DNA of 64,000 nucleotides from Tanypteryx hageni. Lineage: Eukaryota; Arthropoda; Insecta; Odonata; Petaluridae. Location: contig CM054114.1 in NCBI GenBank assembly GCA_028673005.1, positions 10,137,108 to 10,201,107 of the forward strand, read 5' to 3'. The translations under genes and the position numbers were made by a program. The notes under the pieces were generated by a model. It saw only the letters and a program-made list of their open reading frames with translations. It ran no database searches and was not told where the DNA came from. Within the stretch, counting starts at the first letter, position 1. Each line of letters starts with the position of its first letter. Shown here piece by piece: positions 11,410 to 23,152 of this stretch.

Positions 11410-13590
11410 TGATGTTTTTCGAAAATATAATGCGAGCCAAGACGTTGTGTAAGACGTAAATTATTAAGTATAATTCTAGAAACAAGTTAATTTCGTAATG
11501 TTTCATTGAAGCATTTTTAGAATTTTTAATTTATTTTTGTGTTAAAACGGTGTTACTCATCAACTTTTTTAAATTGGTCAAGATTTCTTTGAAATTTTGG
11601 AGTTAAAATTTTAATGCGTTACAAACAACTTCAAGAGCACTCCTGTATTATTATCTTATGATTTTCAAATTCTTTAGCAATAATACCGTTTAAAATATGT
11701 TTCCGCAGTACTAGAATGTTTTTAATATTAAACTATTGAAATACGAGAGAAATCCTTTACTTCAAGAAAACTAGGCTCACCTTTCCTGGTCAGTTTTGAC
11801 CATGTAGTATACACACAAAAAGCCCTCTTATGAAAGGGTTAATTTGTTTATATATTTCCCGGTACTCTTTGATTGTAAAGACGCATACCACATATAAATC
11901 ATTTTATTGCTCTAATTCTTAAAGTATTTAATTATTACTATATAAAAATCCATTTAAATAACGCCTATGATAAAAAAGGAAGTCAAATTCATGGAACAGA
12001 CCCTAGTTCTGATGAAATCAAACTTGCATAATTAAGAATTTTTTCTCCTTAGTTTAATAATGGGCCTTCATTAAAAAATGAAAATATTATACCGAACATC
12101 ACATTGCCGTAGAAGGCTTCGGTAACTTATTGTCCATTTGGCTTTGATGTTAGACACTGCAAATTATGCAAGGCGTTTGATTAACAATTTTTTACCAGAA
12201 GTTGATCACTCCACTGGACCGTATTAATTTAAAAGACGTCTCTTGGTTTTTAAATAAGGGCGTAAAAGCTTTATTTTACTTTTCTGTAACATTGCTCAAA
12301 AATATCTTGTTGGGGATGGATATCTTATCTTAAGGGGCTTTTTTTTCAAAATAGTTGATCGTATTGGTTTTACAAAAGATTTTGTCCCATTTTTTGGCCA
12401 TAAGAACTTCAATATTCATTCAACTTGGTTCAATTAGCAGAAAACTGTCTTCGTGAGTTTCTCCTGATGTTGACCATGACATCTTTTAGCAGTATATACT
12501 TCCGGGTTAGGTAGAATAATAAAAACTGTGCTATAAAGACCAAAAGTTTTGATTTTTACTTTTATCATCGTAGGAACTGCTATTCTGCAAAATTACGATG
12601 TTTTTGCATTATTTCGAAATTACAATTGTATATAGATGTTTTTGTAATTGTTTTTATTTTGTGAGCATGCGTTCGTTAAGATGATTGTTGCGACTTATTG
12701 CAGAAATATAATAGGCTTCTTTATAAAATAAAAATTTAAGAGAGATATTTTAGCACAACCACCACATATTGAACGTTTAAATACTTTTCTTTAGAAATAT
12801 ATACACATGCATACGTATGTTAAGGATAGAAGGTGGGAAGGTCATCAAAAGTTTATTTATAAACATTTGTTGTATAGGTATGTTTACGATTGATTAGAAT
12901 TAATTAAAATATAAATAGGTGTCGTTTATGTGCTGAGAGATAAATTGCAACCTCATTTCTTTTGTATTCTAATGATTTAAATTACAAGGATTGATACTGT
13001 TGCACTTTATTGAAGGTTAAGGACTGGGTTTGTTTTTTAAGTAGAACACAATGCTTTAAATGGACCGGCACTGTCCGGGAAGCACTAACGATACTTTTAA
13101 TTTAATGTTCTAGCGTACCGGAAGTTTGAGTTTCAATTTTCAGCTTGAAGCGCCACTGCACCTACTCAATCCTCAATCACGCGTAGAATCGTGGATTTTG
13201 AATGGAAGAAGGAAGAGGCAGACGAGATGGCTTATCGCAAAAAGGAACGAAAGGAGTTAAACACACCAATCAATATGGAAACTCTTGTGATCAAATATTT
13301 TTGTTTTCTGCTTTTTGTTTCTTTCGAGTTTTATTTTTGTATTACCTATTTTTTTGCGTTGAGCTAAGTATCTGAATAAATGCGTCTTTGTAATATTTGT
13401 AAACGTTCACCTTCATATTCCAAGCATTAGGAGTACCGACAGTTATTTTTTTCTGTTTAAAGCACTGCTAGAACAACCATCGAAAAGGCGATTTCGCACA
13501 CTATAAAATTTGTTATAATCTTAAAAGTGTAACTTTATATTTTGATTGCTCTCTCAATATTGTTGTGCGTCAGATAATTTTGCCCAGTGA
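11410..13590. other. AT-rich DNA, nothing recognised
   Basis: About 2.2 kb with no gene, RNA or repeat family that I can support. Dense stops in all frames. Confidence 0.5.
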
Positions 13591-13594
13591 TTTT

Positions 13595-14016
13595 AAAGTA
13601 ATATATCGGCGCAAACTAACATTTATTTCTTAGAAAATATTTCACGCAACTGTTAGTAAATAATTTAAGAGGTGTAAGAAGTGTATTAAATCAGCGCTTT
13701 TAAAATACGCTCGGTCTATCGCTCACTCCCATTTATAAAAATTCTGCACAATTGTGGCATAGAAGAATCTTCTTCCTGCTGCCGGTGTGTTTTATGCGTG
13801 TCCGAAGGACTTACCTCCTGACTTGTAATATTTTCATAAAGAACGGGTTTAAGGCCTCATCATAGGATTGTGGTAATTTCCTCCCTTGTGGAAGGAGAGA
13901 TTGAATGTCAAAGGAATACGAAATGTGTGAAAACTGGGAAAGTAAGGAATGCGGCCCGCGAATAAGGTACGGTTCCTAAATGCGGCCCGCCCACCGACGT
14001 GAGTTTGAAACCCATG
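13595..14016 (-). mobile_element. hAT-type element, left member of a head-to-head pair (truncated)
   Basis: Read on the minus strand, this begins CATGGGTTTCAAACTCACG at 14016 and continues through GCGGGCCGCAT phrases. It aligns base for base, with many substitutions, to the neighbouring copy starting at 14026. Shared landmarks include CCTTGTGGAAGG (about 13884-13895, plus strand) and TTCGGACACGC. The alignment runs outward to roughly 13595, where the similarity fades; the distal GGCCCGC-rich end of the partner is missing. The two copies are separated by only 9 bp. Confidence 0.75.
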
Positions 14017-14025
14017 GGTTAGACG

Positions 14026-14540
14026 CAGGGGTCCCAAACTCACATCGGTGCGCGGGCCGCATGAAGGCCCTCCACTGAACCCGCTTGTCGCATTAAGTTG
14101 CCGTACCAAGTCCACGGGCCACATACTTTCCTAGTCCTTACACCGTTTCGTATTCTTTGGACATTCACTCTCCCCTTCCACAAGAAAGAAATCATCCCAA
14201 GCCTTTGATGCGGCCTTAAACACATTCATTCCAAAATTATTAATAGATTCGGCGTTGAGGGTTAAGTTCTTCGAACACGCAAGAAACGTGCTTGCAGTGG
14301 GAAGAACATACTTAGTACTACACCTGTGCAGAATTATTGTAAATCGGAATGAGCAATTAACTGCGTATATTTGAAAAGTGCTGATTTAAATACTTCTTAA
14401 ACTTCTGTGGTTTACATGAAAGATTTTATAAGAAATACATTGAGTTTTGGCCGTCTACTGTAAACTAGCTTACTTCGCAGGTTGCATAAATGTACCACGG
14501 GGGCCGCATGTGGCCCGCGGGCTTCGAAATTCAGAGCCTT
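14026..14540 (+). mobile_element. hAT-type element, right member of a head-to-head pair
   Basis: Starts CAGGGGTCCCAAACTCACAT at 14026 and ends in a GGGCCGCATGTGGCCCGC segment (14500-14520) followed by a diverged terminus near 14540. The flanks are GTTAGACG (14018-14025) and GTCTAACC (about 14536-14543). These are not direct copies of each other but look like the two strands of one TCTAGA-type target, so the duplication is unclear. The ORFs reported on the minus strand here are read-through of this repeat. Confidence 0.75.
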
Positions 14541-14789
14541 CAGAGTCTAACCAATTATTTACCTTAGAAATGTTGAAGCTTTTAGAAATCAAAACGGTGT
14601 GAAACATTGAAGTCCGTCGAATGCGAAATAAGAAAAGTCATTCCCACTTCTTTTTGCACTCGACCTCTGCGGCTGGGACTGCATTTCTGGCTCTCTTTGA
14701 CCTTCTGGTCGCCAGTCCACTCAATGGGTCTATCTCACTCACACGAGCGCACACACGCATCCATTCACGTTCTCAGGCATAATAGAAGA

Positions 14790-14880
14790 GGAGGAAAGAG
14801 ACGAGGGTTAGAGTGATGGAGAGGGGGGAGGTTAAGAGAGAGGTGGGGTTAAGAGGGGGGAAGTGGAGTGGGAGGGCTTC
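14790..14880 (+). repeat. G-rich purine tract
   Basis: A nearly pure A/G stretch with runs of four to six G separated by short AG spacers (14815-14875). Several GGG runs lie close enough that a G-quadruplex is conceivable, though one spacer is longer than the usual seven bases. Confidence 0.6.
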
Positions 14881-15073
14881 CTTTGTGCCGTAGCCGCGGT
14901 AAGTCCCTTCGTCGCTCGAGAGGTAGAGTCCCCTTCGTTCTCCGAAACAAGTTAGAAAGCGAGATAAGGCGTGGGTCGTAGGTCGTCAACTATTCTGCCC
15001 AAGACCTCCCGGGTTCCAAGAGAATCATTTGATTATTTTGCACTGGAAAAATAAAAATTTCCGATTTTCGGCG

Positions 15074-15524
15074 CAAGCGTTTCCCAAACTATGGTCCACG
15101 AAGGTTTCGTTGGTGGTCCGCGGAGGTTTCCAAAATTAGTTTATTTTTAGGCCGTACCTTATATTTAGCTAGGATATTTTAGGAAAAATTAAGCAGGTTA
15201 TACACTCTCACAGGTAATGAATATTTTTATTAATGACGCATTTACATTAACACTTTCCCACTCCTTCATATCTCCCGATTTCACCCTCTGCCATCCCTAA
15301 CTTACACATTACTGATCTTATTACCACAAAAGCTGAGATTTCTCGTGCCGTTTGGAGTTCGCCTGCGTGCATATTTGAAAATGGCCAAATAAACTACGTA
15401 ACCAAGGACACATTTTCTTAAACGTAGGTGCAGTTAGTAGCTGAGTGTAAGGAATGAGGTGGTACGCAGGGCTTGAAAGGGTTCCTGAAGTGTTCCGCGG
15501 ATTTCAAAGGGTCGGGAAACGCTG
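15074..15524 (+). mobile_element. hAT MITE, 451 bp
   Basis: Left end CAAGCGTTTCCCAAACTATG at 15074, followed by a GGTCC(A/G)CG repeat phrase. The right end, read inward, is CAGCGTTTCCCGACCC from 15524, with the same GGA/CCGCGGA subterminal motif. No ORF inside. I could not match an 8 bp target duplication with confidence (the right flank is CTTTAAAA), which suggests age or an edge shifted by a few bases. Confidence 0.7.
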
Positions 15525-15642
15525 CTTTAAAACGTACCTTCGTCATGAAGAGTGATGAAAAATGGCCGACCATATTCGTTTTGCCGCTCGCGGATTGGAA
15601 ACGCCTTGGACTCGCGTATCGATTGCGCACTCGCGGATCCGC

Positions 15643-15660
15643 GAGACAGAGAGACAGAGA

Positions 15661-15695
<35 letters not shown>
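15643..15695 (+). repeat. (GA)n/(GACA)n microsatellite
   Basis: About 50 bp of GAGA with interspersed GACA units. It is responsible for the opposed repetitive ORFs across 15418-15796, which are not genes. Confidence 0.95.
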
Positions 15696-16028
15696 TCGCC
15701 CTCAAATGTATCAACGCTTCCATCGCCTGGCGTCTGAAATTTCCTGAGAATTCGACAAAGAAAAAGAAAATATTTAAAATTCATTTCAGCCCATAAAACG
15801 ATGGAAAAATATTAACAAAGTAACGCATTGCGTAATTTGAAATATTTATTGACAAGAAAAACGGTGAGAAATTTGCTTAACCTCTGCTCGATAAACTTTT
15901 CATATATGCGTATACCAAAAGAAAATAAACAAGAAGGAAAATATACTCCAGAAATGGAATAGACAGATTTTAAAGGCGTTCTTTATGGGAAATGCGTATA
16001 AAATGGTATGGAAATATTTGGCGGCTCT

Positions 16029-16620
16029 TGAATATTTATCTCTGTAACTATAAGTCGTAATTATATGGACCCAAGGCCTTTTTGTGGTCTATGTTGTCCT
16101 CCATCTGAATAAAATTTTAAATTATACCTAACACATCATATAAAAGCCTGGGAGAGAAAACAATGTTTTTATAATAATTGTTGCTTGTCAATAGAATTGC
16201 CGTAGGGATCGATGTAAACAAAATGTGTTATATTATACTTGGGATTTTCTAGAATTTTTATCTCCGAAACTATAAGTCGTAATTATGTGGTTCTCTATCA
16301 GAATAAATGTTTTAATTTATATCTCGTGGATCATATAAAAAAAATGGAAGAGAAATATATGGTTTTTAATTGTCGTTTATCGATATAATTGTCGTAGCGA
16401 TCGTTGCAAAGAAAATATTTTATGCTTGAGATGTTCTCGAATTTTTACCTCCGAAATTATGTCGTAATTATGTGATTTCGCGGACTTTTTTGAGGTAAAT
16501 GTTGGTCACTATCTGATATTTTTTTAATATTTACCTTACAGATCATATAAATGCATGGGAGAGAAAAATATGGTACATATTTAATTTTTGCTTGACGGAA
16601 GCCATTTAACGAGATACCAG
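16029..16620 (+). repeat. Three degenerate tandem units of about 185-220 bp
   Basis: The phrase ATTTTTATCTCCGAAACTAT, then AAGTCGTAATTATGTGG, recurs at about 16030, 16252 and 16440, each time followed at similar distance by a GATCATATAAA...GGGAGAGAAA-type segment. Units are diverged and differ in length by indels. They are followed by the GACGG-rich tail at 16753. Confidence 0.8.
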
Positions 16621-16752
16621 TATACGTTTATTTTATTTCTTGTGTAAATTAGAAGTTAAATGCAGTTAAATGTCATAATTTATCAATTGGTTTCCAGAAG
16701 GATCATTAATACTTAATTTAATTAAAATCAGACCAGTAGTTTTGAAAATAAA

Positions 16753-16825
16753 ACATGCGAACGGACGGGCAGACGGAGGCGACGTTCCCATAAGGCGTTC
16801 CGCTACTACCGCTTCGCAATTACCT
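16753..16825 (+). repeat. ACATGCG(GACGG)n repeat tail followed by ATAAGGCGTTC
   Basis: The string ACATGCGAACGGACGGGCAG, then GACGT and CCATAAGGCGTTCC, closely matches the 3' tails of Family A at 26608-26671 and 34828-34905 and the piece at 23028-23098. It probably marks the 3' end of the repeat containing the three tandem units upstream. Confidence 0.75.
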
Positions 16826-17203
16826 TCGTTGTATTTTAAGGTGATTATTAATATGAAGTTCGCGTCATGTACAACATTCTATAGCATTCTTTCGTATTTC
16901 CTTGTTTTAACTGCATATTTGTAATGCTTTATATTTAAAAGCAGATGATCTGTGTAAGTTTACGAATTTGGAGAAAGTTTTAATTTACTCCGCTAAAAGA
17001 GGAGATGAATTAAGGTTAAATTAGCGCAAAGTTAAAAGTTCTTCATTCTCTAGCGAAGAAGCATAAAATTCTATTGTAATTTCTATCTAAATTGCCAAAA
17101 TAAAAAATATTGTGTGAAGTTGAAATACTATGTACCTCCAATACCATAAAAAGTTTGAATACCTGATGCGCATTTCAGTTACAAAGCCACCGCCTACGTT
17201 GAT

Positions 17204-17865
17204 GGTAGATTCTATAAAAACTTACTACGGTATAACTCAAGAACTCCAGTTTCCAAAACTTCGGAACTCGAAAAAAATCCGAAACTAGGAGATTGGGAGT
17301 GACAAAATACTCTGTATTTACTGCAAGTTTCCGAAATTTGCCGCTCGAAACATCTAGCGTTGACGTCACACTTCCTCTGCACTCTTCAATGTGGTCTCAC
17401 AATGTCTTGAAATCTGCTTGACAGAGTGTGCATTGTACTCACTTGGTGCATTTTAATGATTTTGTGGATTTAACTTTTTGTGCACTTCACTCAAAAATCA
17501 CATAAATAGCTTTTACAATACTGCACATGCAGATCTTCTCAACAGAACACTCATTTCCACCATGTCTCATTTGTTACCTTATTTTATTGTGCATATACTG
17601 TTGTCATAATGAAGTTCGTGGCAACTCTTCCTAGTATTGTCGGGGTGTAGTGACATTTTTTTATCTAACCGAAAGTCCATTTTACACAGTTCTATTAGTT
17701 GTAGATTACAAAAAATAAAAATATGTATTAAAAATAATGTTATATATTAAATACCATTTCTTGTCATTGTCTCCAGGAATCCGGAGTTTCCATAAATCCG
17801 AGAACTGTTTGGTCCCATGATTTTCCGGAGTTTTGGAGTCGTGGTATACTTCCGAATCTACTACC
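17204..17865. mobile_element. Probable inverted-end DNA element, 662 bp
   Basis: The left end GGTAGATTC at 17204 continues into ACGGTATAACTC...CCAAAACTTCGGAA. The right end, read inward from 17865, is GGTAGTAGATTCGGAAGTAT continuing into ACCACGACTCCAAAACTCCG. The two ends are thus an imperfect inverted repeat of roughly 60 bp. No clear target duplication and no coding content, so a superfamily cannot be named. Confidence 0.5.
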
Positions 17866-17869
17866 ACTG

Positions 17870-19285
17870 AATCACCAATATTTTAAGTTCATTGAAATTG
17901 TTTGAGGTATTTCGTATAATTACTCAAGGGATGTTTACTGAATATTTATGGTTTAATCTCCACGTATAATCTTGATGGGCTCTGAATATTAGTTTATAGT
18001 ACCGTCTGGATCCTTGAATTACAAATCTATATAAACCATTCAGGTAAGATCATGTCTTACTAGAGGTTCAGTGGGAACCTCTTGAGTCGCTACAGTATCC
18101 GCGAAGGCCTATCTTGAGCAAATATAATTTTAATGTTATTAAGTAACATTGAACCAGTAACAATGCTACAGTTAAAATAGGTGTGTATATACAGGAATAG
18201 ATGACTGGAATCTCCATATTAGATATTATTAATCCCATTTATCATTTGGCTATCATTCTAAGAGCCATAACTAGAGGGTGGCGAAGATGGCATTTGCCAT
18301 AGACGCCGCTCGTAAAACGCGAATCCCGCTCACATGCAAATTTAGATATTTTCGTTCAAAAATACTAAACAAATATTACAATCGATTTAACTAGGATGAA
18401 ATATTTCTCGACTACAACGGAGGAAAAATGATATTTCACGCAATTTTTTTTTTTTAAGACGCCGGTTTAAAAGTTTGCCATAGTAGCCGATTCTTTCAGA
18501 TATGACGCTTGTATTCCTTAATATTTATAGGAATTTTGGAGCCAAAATTCAAAATCAAATTTTATTTCAATGTAGAACCATTATTAAAAGTGTAAATATA
18601 AATTCTGTAAATGAATTTCACCTGCTGTGTTAATATAAATAGCAAATTGTTGTCTTTTCCATAGTAAATATCGAAAAGTCCTCCAGAAATCGGTCATTTG
18701 GTTGTACACATCGATTTAGAAGCTAACCTTTGCTTAGACGGAAAAACAAATGATTCATGCAGCCAGAAAACATCACAAAAAAGTAAAGATGGTTCCGCAT
18801 AATGAGTAACATGCGGTATAAAATGAGATTTAATCGATTCAAAATGTGGTATGCCATTTAATAGTCTATTTAGGCACTTTTGTAAAAATATCATTAGGTA
18901 GTACTCATATTGACTGTCTCTTTTCAAAATTTCTTTTATCCGAGTATTCTTGCAAATTTTCTGCAGCAGTTTTTGCAATTGTGTTCAATTTAATGTCGAT
19001 GACTTTGGAGAATTTTTGAAATTATTCATTTATTTATTTATTTAACTTTCAATGTCGCAAGTAAGCTAAAGTCAGGTGGCGACACTTGCTACAATATTGG
19101 ACCCTCATATAACTTTGACTTGTTCATCAATTAAAATAAAATAAAAAGAGACATTTATACAATATATGCATACAATAATAATTAATTTATCGATAACCAA
19201 ACAATAATATATAATTTAGAACTTATTAAATTCAATTATTACTTATTTTTACGGAGTTTTCTGGATTCTAGATTGCTGTGATTTT
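17870..19285. other. AT-rich DNA, nothing recognised
   Basis: No gene or repeat that I can support. A 94-codon minus frame (18694-18978) has no recognised motif. A short TTTA tandem lies near 19028-19044. Confidence 0.5.
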
Positions 19286-19289
19286 TTTC

Positions 19290-19470
19290 GACCCTCGACA
19301 TAGCGAAACATTGGAAGGATGAAGTAGTGTTTCTTAAGCTCAAGAGATTTATTTTGGATAATTATCGATCAGTTAGCTTAACAAGTATGGTATATATGTA
19401 TATACATATAGGTATATGTATACAGAAAGAATTCCAGGAAAATTTTAAAACTCAATAGGCTAATAAGAAA
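19290..19470 (+). pseudogene. Non-LTR reverse transcriptase fragment, N-terminal RT part
   Basis: The + strand at about 19303-19395 reads IAKHWKDEVVFLKLK followed by D-N-Y-R-S-V-S-L-T-S-M-V. This matches the PxxWKxAxVxxxxK...NYRPxSLTSxxxK entry into the reverse transcriptase domain of CR1/Jockey-type non-LTR retrotransposons. The frame decays afterwards. It is probably the upstream part of the same copy whose later RT motifs lie at 21.5 kb. In an intact element the two motifs would be a few hundred bases apart, not 2.1 kb. Confidence 0.72.
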
Positions 19471-20159
19471 AAAAAACGCTTATAAGTCGAAAAATTTTCA
19501 TTCTTTTTAGATTAAACTTTTTGAAATTACTCATCGATTTCAAGTTGATTCCCATTTACATTGAATGTGTGAGTTCGATTCCATATTTGTTTTCCATTTG
19601 AATTACATAGGAAGAGCTGAAATTCATTGTGCAGATGTTTTTCTGTAACCATTTCAAAATATCTTATATTTTTGAGATACCGACTCAAGAGTTGCACAGT
19701 CATCTAAATAAAAGTATGAAGATAAATTTTCTCAGTGTGAAATTCTAAAAATTACTCGAAATTGCCCGAAAATTACGTTTTAATACGATTTGTTTCGCAT
19801 TTTTTAAAATGCATTATACAAATTTAACGCCATATCAATGTATTTGCTAAATCTATTGTTGGCTTCATTGTCATATGCTTAAGAAAAGCATGCTTTTATC
19901 AATTTAATGCCAGAGAAATAAAAATCTATGGATTATATTAGCGTAAAGATATTTATTCATCAGAATAACGCTGTAAATATATCTTTTCAAAATTAAAACA
20001 AGAAATAATTTGTATTTTATCCCTTCATTTTCTTAGTGTGACGGTCTCTATCCTTTATGATTTCGTTTTTGTTTTATTTACATAAAAATAAATAAGTTGT
20101 TGATGCGTTACAATTATTTTAATTATTACAAATATACATTTTTAAAATTTTAACTTTTA

Positions 20160-20520
20160 CTGCGGCAATAATTGTTCATCGAATGGAAAAATCAATGCTC
20201 AACTTATCGGAAGTACAGTACAAACATCTGAAGACATCAATCAACGAAAGTACTGAAGACGAAGGTATTATAGAGAACTTAGGAGAAAGAAAGAATAGCA
20301 AAAACAAGAAGAAAAAATGACGTAAAAGAAGTAGATAGAGAAATGCGCAAGAAAATCAAAAGAGACAGATGAAGGTAGAAAAAGAGAAAGAGAGAGAACA
20401 AACAAAATCAGGCGTCAAAGAAGAAACGATGAAACTGAAAAAGAGAAAAGGCCAAAAACAGCAGAAAACGTAGAAACAACAACAGTTTTAACAAGAGAAA
20501 ATGAAATAACTGTTCGGATA
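20160..20520 (+). other. Purine-rich AAG/GAA tract
   Basis: A strongly A/G-biased stretch (many AGAAAAAG, GAAGACGAAG and similar) with no long frame. It sits in the 2 kb separating the two RT fragments and may belong to whatever was inserted there. Confidence 0.5.
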
Positions 20521-20699
20521 GAAAATTCGTGTTAAGAAAAGTTGGCCAATAAATGCCACCATCGCAAACTGTTACATTTCAGCAAAGAAAAACACAATAA
20601 TTGATGTAATCAGAATACTTGAATACCACTTGTCTTCCGCAACTTCCGCATCTATTTAAACAATTATCGAGAGTTCAAGAACATGCAGTTAAACATGTA

Positions 20700-20850
20700 C
20701 TTGCCTTATTGTTAGATATCTTCAATAGCCACAGCAAGGTAAAAAAACATGCGCATTTCGGCTAAAAGCAGCCGTCTTCAGTGGTAATTCACCGAAATGG
20801 TTTTTAACCTTGTTGTGGCTATGGGGGATACTTAACGCTAGTAGGTAATT
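20700..20850. repeat. Repeat D, copies facing each other with a hairpin
   Basis: On the minus strand 20790-20700 reads CTGAAGACGGCTGCTTTTAG, CCGAAATGCG and then TGTGGCTATTGAAGATATCT. On the plus strand 20792-20850 repeats the second half, CCGAAATGG...TGTGGCTATGGGGGATACTTAACG. The result is an inverted repeat: 20725-20761 pairs with 20792-20822 across a 30 bp loop. The same sequence occurs at 36362-36460. Such CTGAAGA...CCGAAAT phrases recur in animal retroelements. The opposed ORF (20722-21015 minus) reads through it. Confidence 0.75.
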
Positions 20851-21429
20851 GCTTATTCTTGAACTTTTTTCAGTCATAAGAAGAGCTCGATTGTTCTCTG
20901 TTGAATTATCGAGAGGAAATAAATCTGAGTGTAAAAATTTCCGAAAGATATAAGAATACAACGCTATGCTTTCCGTGACCTTGTGTGACGCAAAACCTGA
21001 AAAATTCAGCATCAATGGAGTTCATACTTGTAAATTGTTCCATAAGACAATTAAAGAGAAGAAAACGACACGGAAACTTATTTCTACGGGTGAAACCAGC
21101 AATCTGAAGTCAGAACGGTGAATTTTTTATACCATCGAAACAATCCAGTTAAAAGTGAACCCAAATATATACTGGAAATAATGTACAATTATTTGGAACA
21201 AAATGTTTTCTCGCATTGTCAACTATATCTATACTATAAGTATCTTTAGAAGTCAACCTTAAGATTTTCATATAAAAACTGAAGACCAAGAAAGTCGTAC
21301 TCACAGACGCTCTCAGATAATCTGCGCCTCTTAGGTTTCGGTCCAGGATTTGGTGTACAGGGAACAGACTTAAACCAACGAGCTTATAATGACCTAGCAT
21401 TAGAAGATTGAACAAAGTGGATAATGGTA

Positions 21430-22500
21430 TGATGCAATTTTGGCAAGAATGTAATTTGCTATGGACGAATCAACGCGTTTATGGAAGCGGATATTCACAC
21501 AAAATACATACGCCTGCCTTATTTAGACGAGAGCAAACGGGTAAATGTAATAGTATTTGGTTTTTCTAAGGCCTCTGACTGGGAAAATTGTAGATTGTTG
21601 ATGACAAAAATATCGGAAATGGGAACCGATGGGAGAGTGCTTCATTGGATAATATCTTAAATTTAAATTAGGAGACAAATCCGCTAAATATGAGTTTATA
21701 ACTTCTAAATCACCAAAAGGAAGTGTATTAGGACCTTTATTATTCCTAATTTTTAAATAATTTCGCAAAATTCCTTCAATCCAAGGCTAGGCAATTCGCA
21801 GATGACTATTTCATTAATAGGTAAGTTTGTAGTGATACCAATCGCAGAATATGACAAAAGAATTTGAATAAGCTAGAAAAATGGATAGTTTAAAACGAAA
21901 TGATTCTAAATGTCAGAAAACAAAGTAATTTCATATCTTTCGAATAGGTAGTGATAAATGTTTGTTGGCGGTCAAGATATAGCCAAAGATAGAAAGTGTA
22001 GGTACTTGAGAGTTATTTTAAATCTAGAATTAACGTGGGTACCTCAGATAGTGAGTGCAATAGCAAAGATGTACAAAGATCTATTTTGTTCAATGAGAGT
22101 GTTAGGAATGTGAAAACTCAATACAAAAGAAGTAACATATAAATCATTAATCAGGCCAATATTGGAATGTAGGGTAATGGTATAAGACAGATTTAAAAGA
22201 CTAACATGACACAAAGAGCAGCAACTAGTAACTTCAAGACAGAAACGGGTGTTATGAAAATGGTAGATAAATTGAGTTGAGAGACGATACAGTCGCAGTA
22301 ATGTTAACTGCGATATGCAACTCCTACGTAAAGAACCCCGCAAGGAAGGATACGGGCAATAGGATCGGAAGGCAGATTTAATATTTGGTCGTTATGATCA
22401 TAAATGTAAATTAGAGCCATCAAGGAAGAAAATTAACTGGGGAAAATATTCATTCCTAAGCAGGGGGAGAGAGAATTGAAACAAACTACTTGCAGAAGCA
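21430..22500 (+). pseudogene. Non-LTR reverse transcriptase pseudogene (CR1/Jockey-like), main part
   Basis: Ordered RT motifs are traceable on the + strand through several frames. About 21535-21640: V-I-V-F-G-F-S-K-A-S-D followed by LLMTKISEMGTDGRVLHWI (family: YLDFSKAFD...LLxKLxxxGIxGxxLxWI). About 21715-21745: the region of the GVPQGSVLGPLLF motif, readable only with frame correction. About 21785-21815: R-Q-F-A-D-D-Y-F, the catalytic F-A-D-D box. About 21990-22080: C-R-Y-L-R-V-I-L-N-L-E-L-T-W-V-P (family: YLGVxLDxxLTWxxH). Stops and frameshifts occur throughout. Downstream to about 22500 there are C-terminal-like remnants. No endonuclease domain was identified. Confidence 0.85.
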
Positions 22501-23027
22501 ATTGTGCCTTTCCATTCATGAATAGGCCTCTTATAGGCATGATTTGTAAAAAATAATGTTAAGAAATATAATCAGTTGTTAAGAAATAAATAAATTATGT
22601 GCAGTATGTGCTAGAGCAGGGGCGGCCAACCTGCGGCACGCGTGCTGCCACTAGTGGCACGCGAAGCTCTTGTCAGTGGCACGCCTCCCGATTTGGAAAA
22701 AATAACGTTAATATATTATAAAAGTGATTTTCAAAATAGTAATAGTAAATAATGAAATAACAAGATTGGAAAGGTGTACTCCGTGTCGGAGTACACAGAG
22801 TTTCCAAATGGGTTCTTTGAGATTTCACAATGCTCTCAATATTTTTCGCTCAGATGAGTATTTAACGACAAACTAGCGAGGTACGTTGTAAAATACATGT
22901 AAGTCATTATGTAAAGTTGTTATTAATCTCCGATTTTAACTAAAATTGGAATCGGATGATCAATTTTAGCAAAACTCCTAATACCTAATTTCATCAAAAT
23001 ACGTCTAGCGGTTCCTGAGTTTTAACA

Positions 23028-23098
23028 TGCGGACGGACGGACGAAAACGACCTCCCCTATATGTGTTCACTTTGTGCACTTCTTGCAAAGGACGCATA
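23028..23098 (+). repeat. ACATGCG(GACG)n repeat tail
   Basis: ACATGCGGACGGACGGACGA is followed by ACGACC and a GTTCACTTTG...CAAAGGAC imperfect hairpin. It has the same architecture as the 3' tails of Family A. It lies within the hAT element at 22.6-23.5 kb. Confidence 0.7.
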
Positions 23099-23152
23099 AT
23101 AATATGTACATATGTATGTATGTAATTCTTGACGTAGCTGGCAAAAATGTTA

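Noticed and set aside
13849..14225. Two minus-strand ORFs as host genes
   Set aside because: They lie entirely within the two head-to-head hAT-type repeats.
15418..15796. Overlapping ORFs with Ser-Leu or Arg-Glu repeats on both strands
   Set aside because: Artefacts of the (GA)n/(GACA)n microsatellite at 15643-15695 and the hAT MITE beside it.
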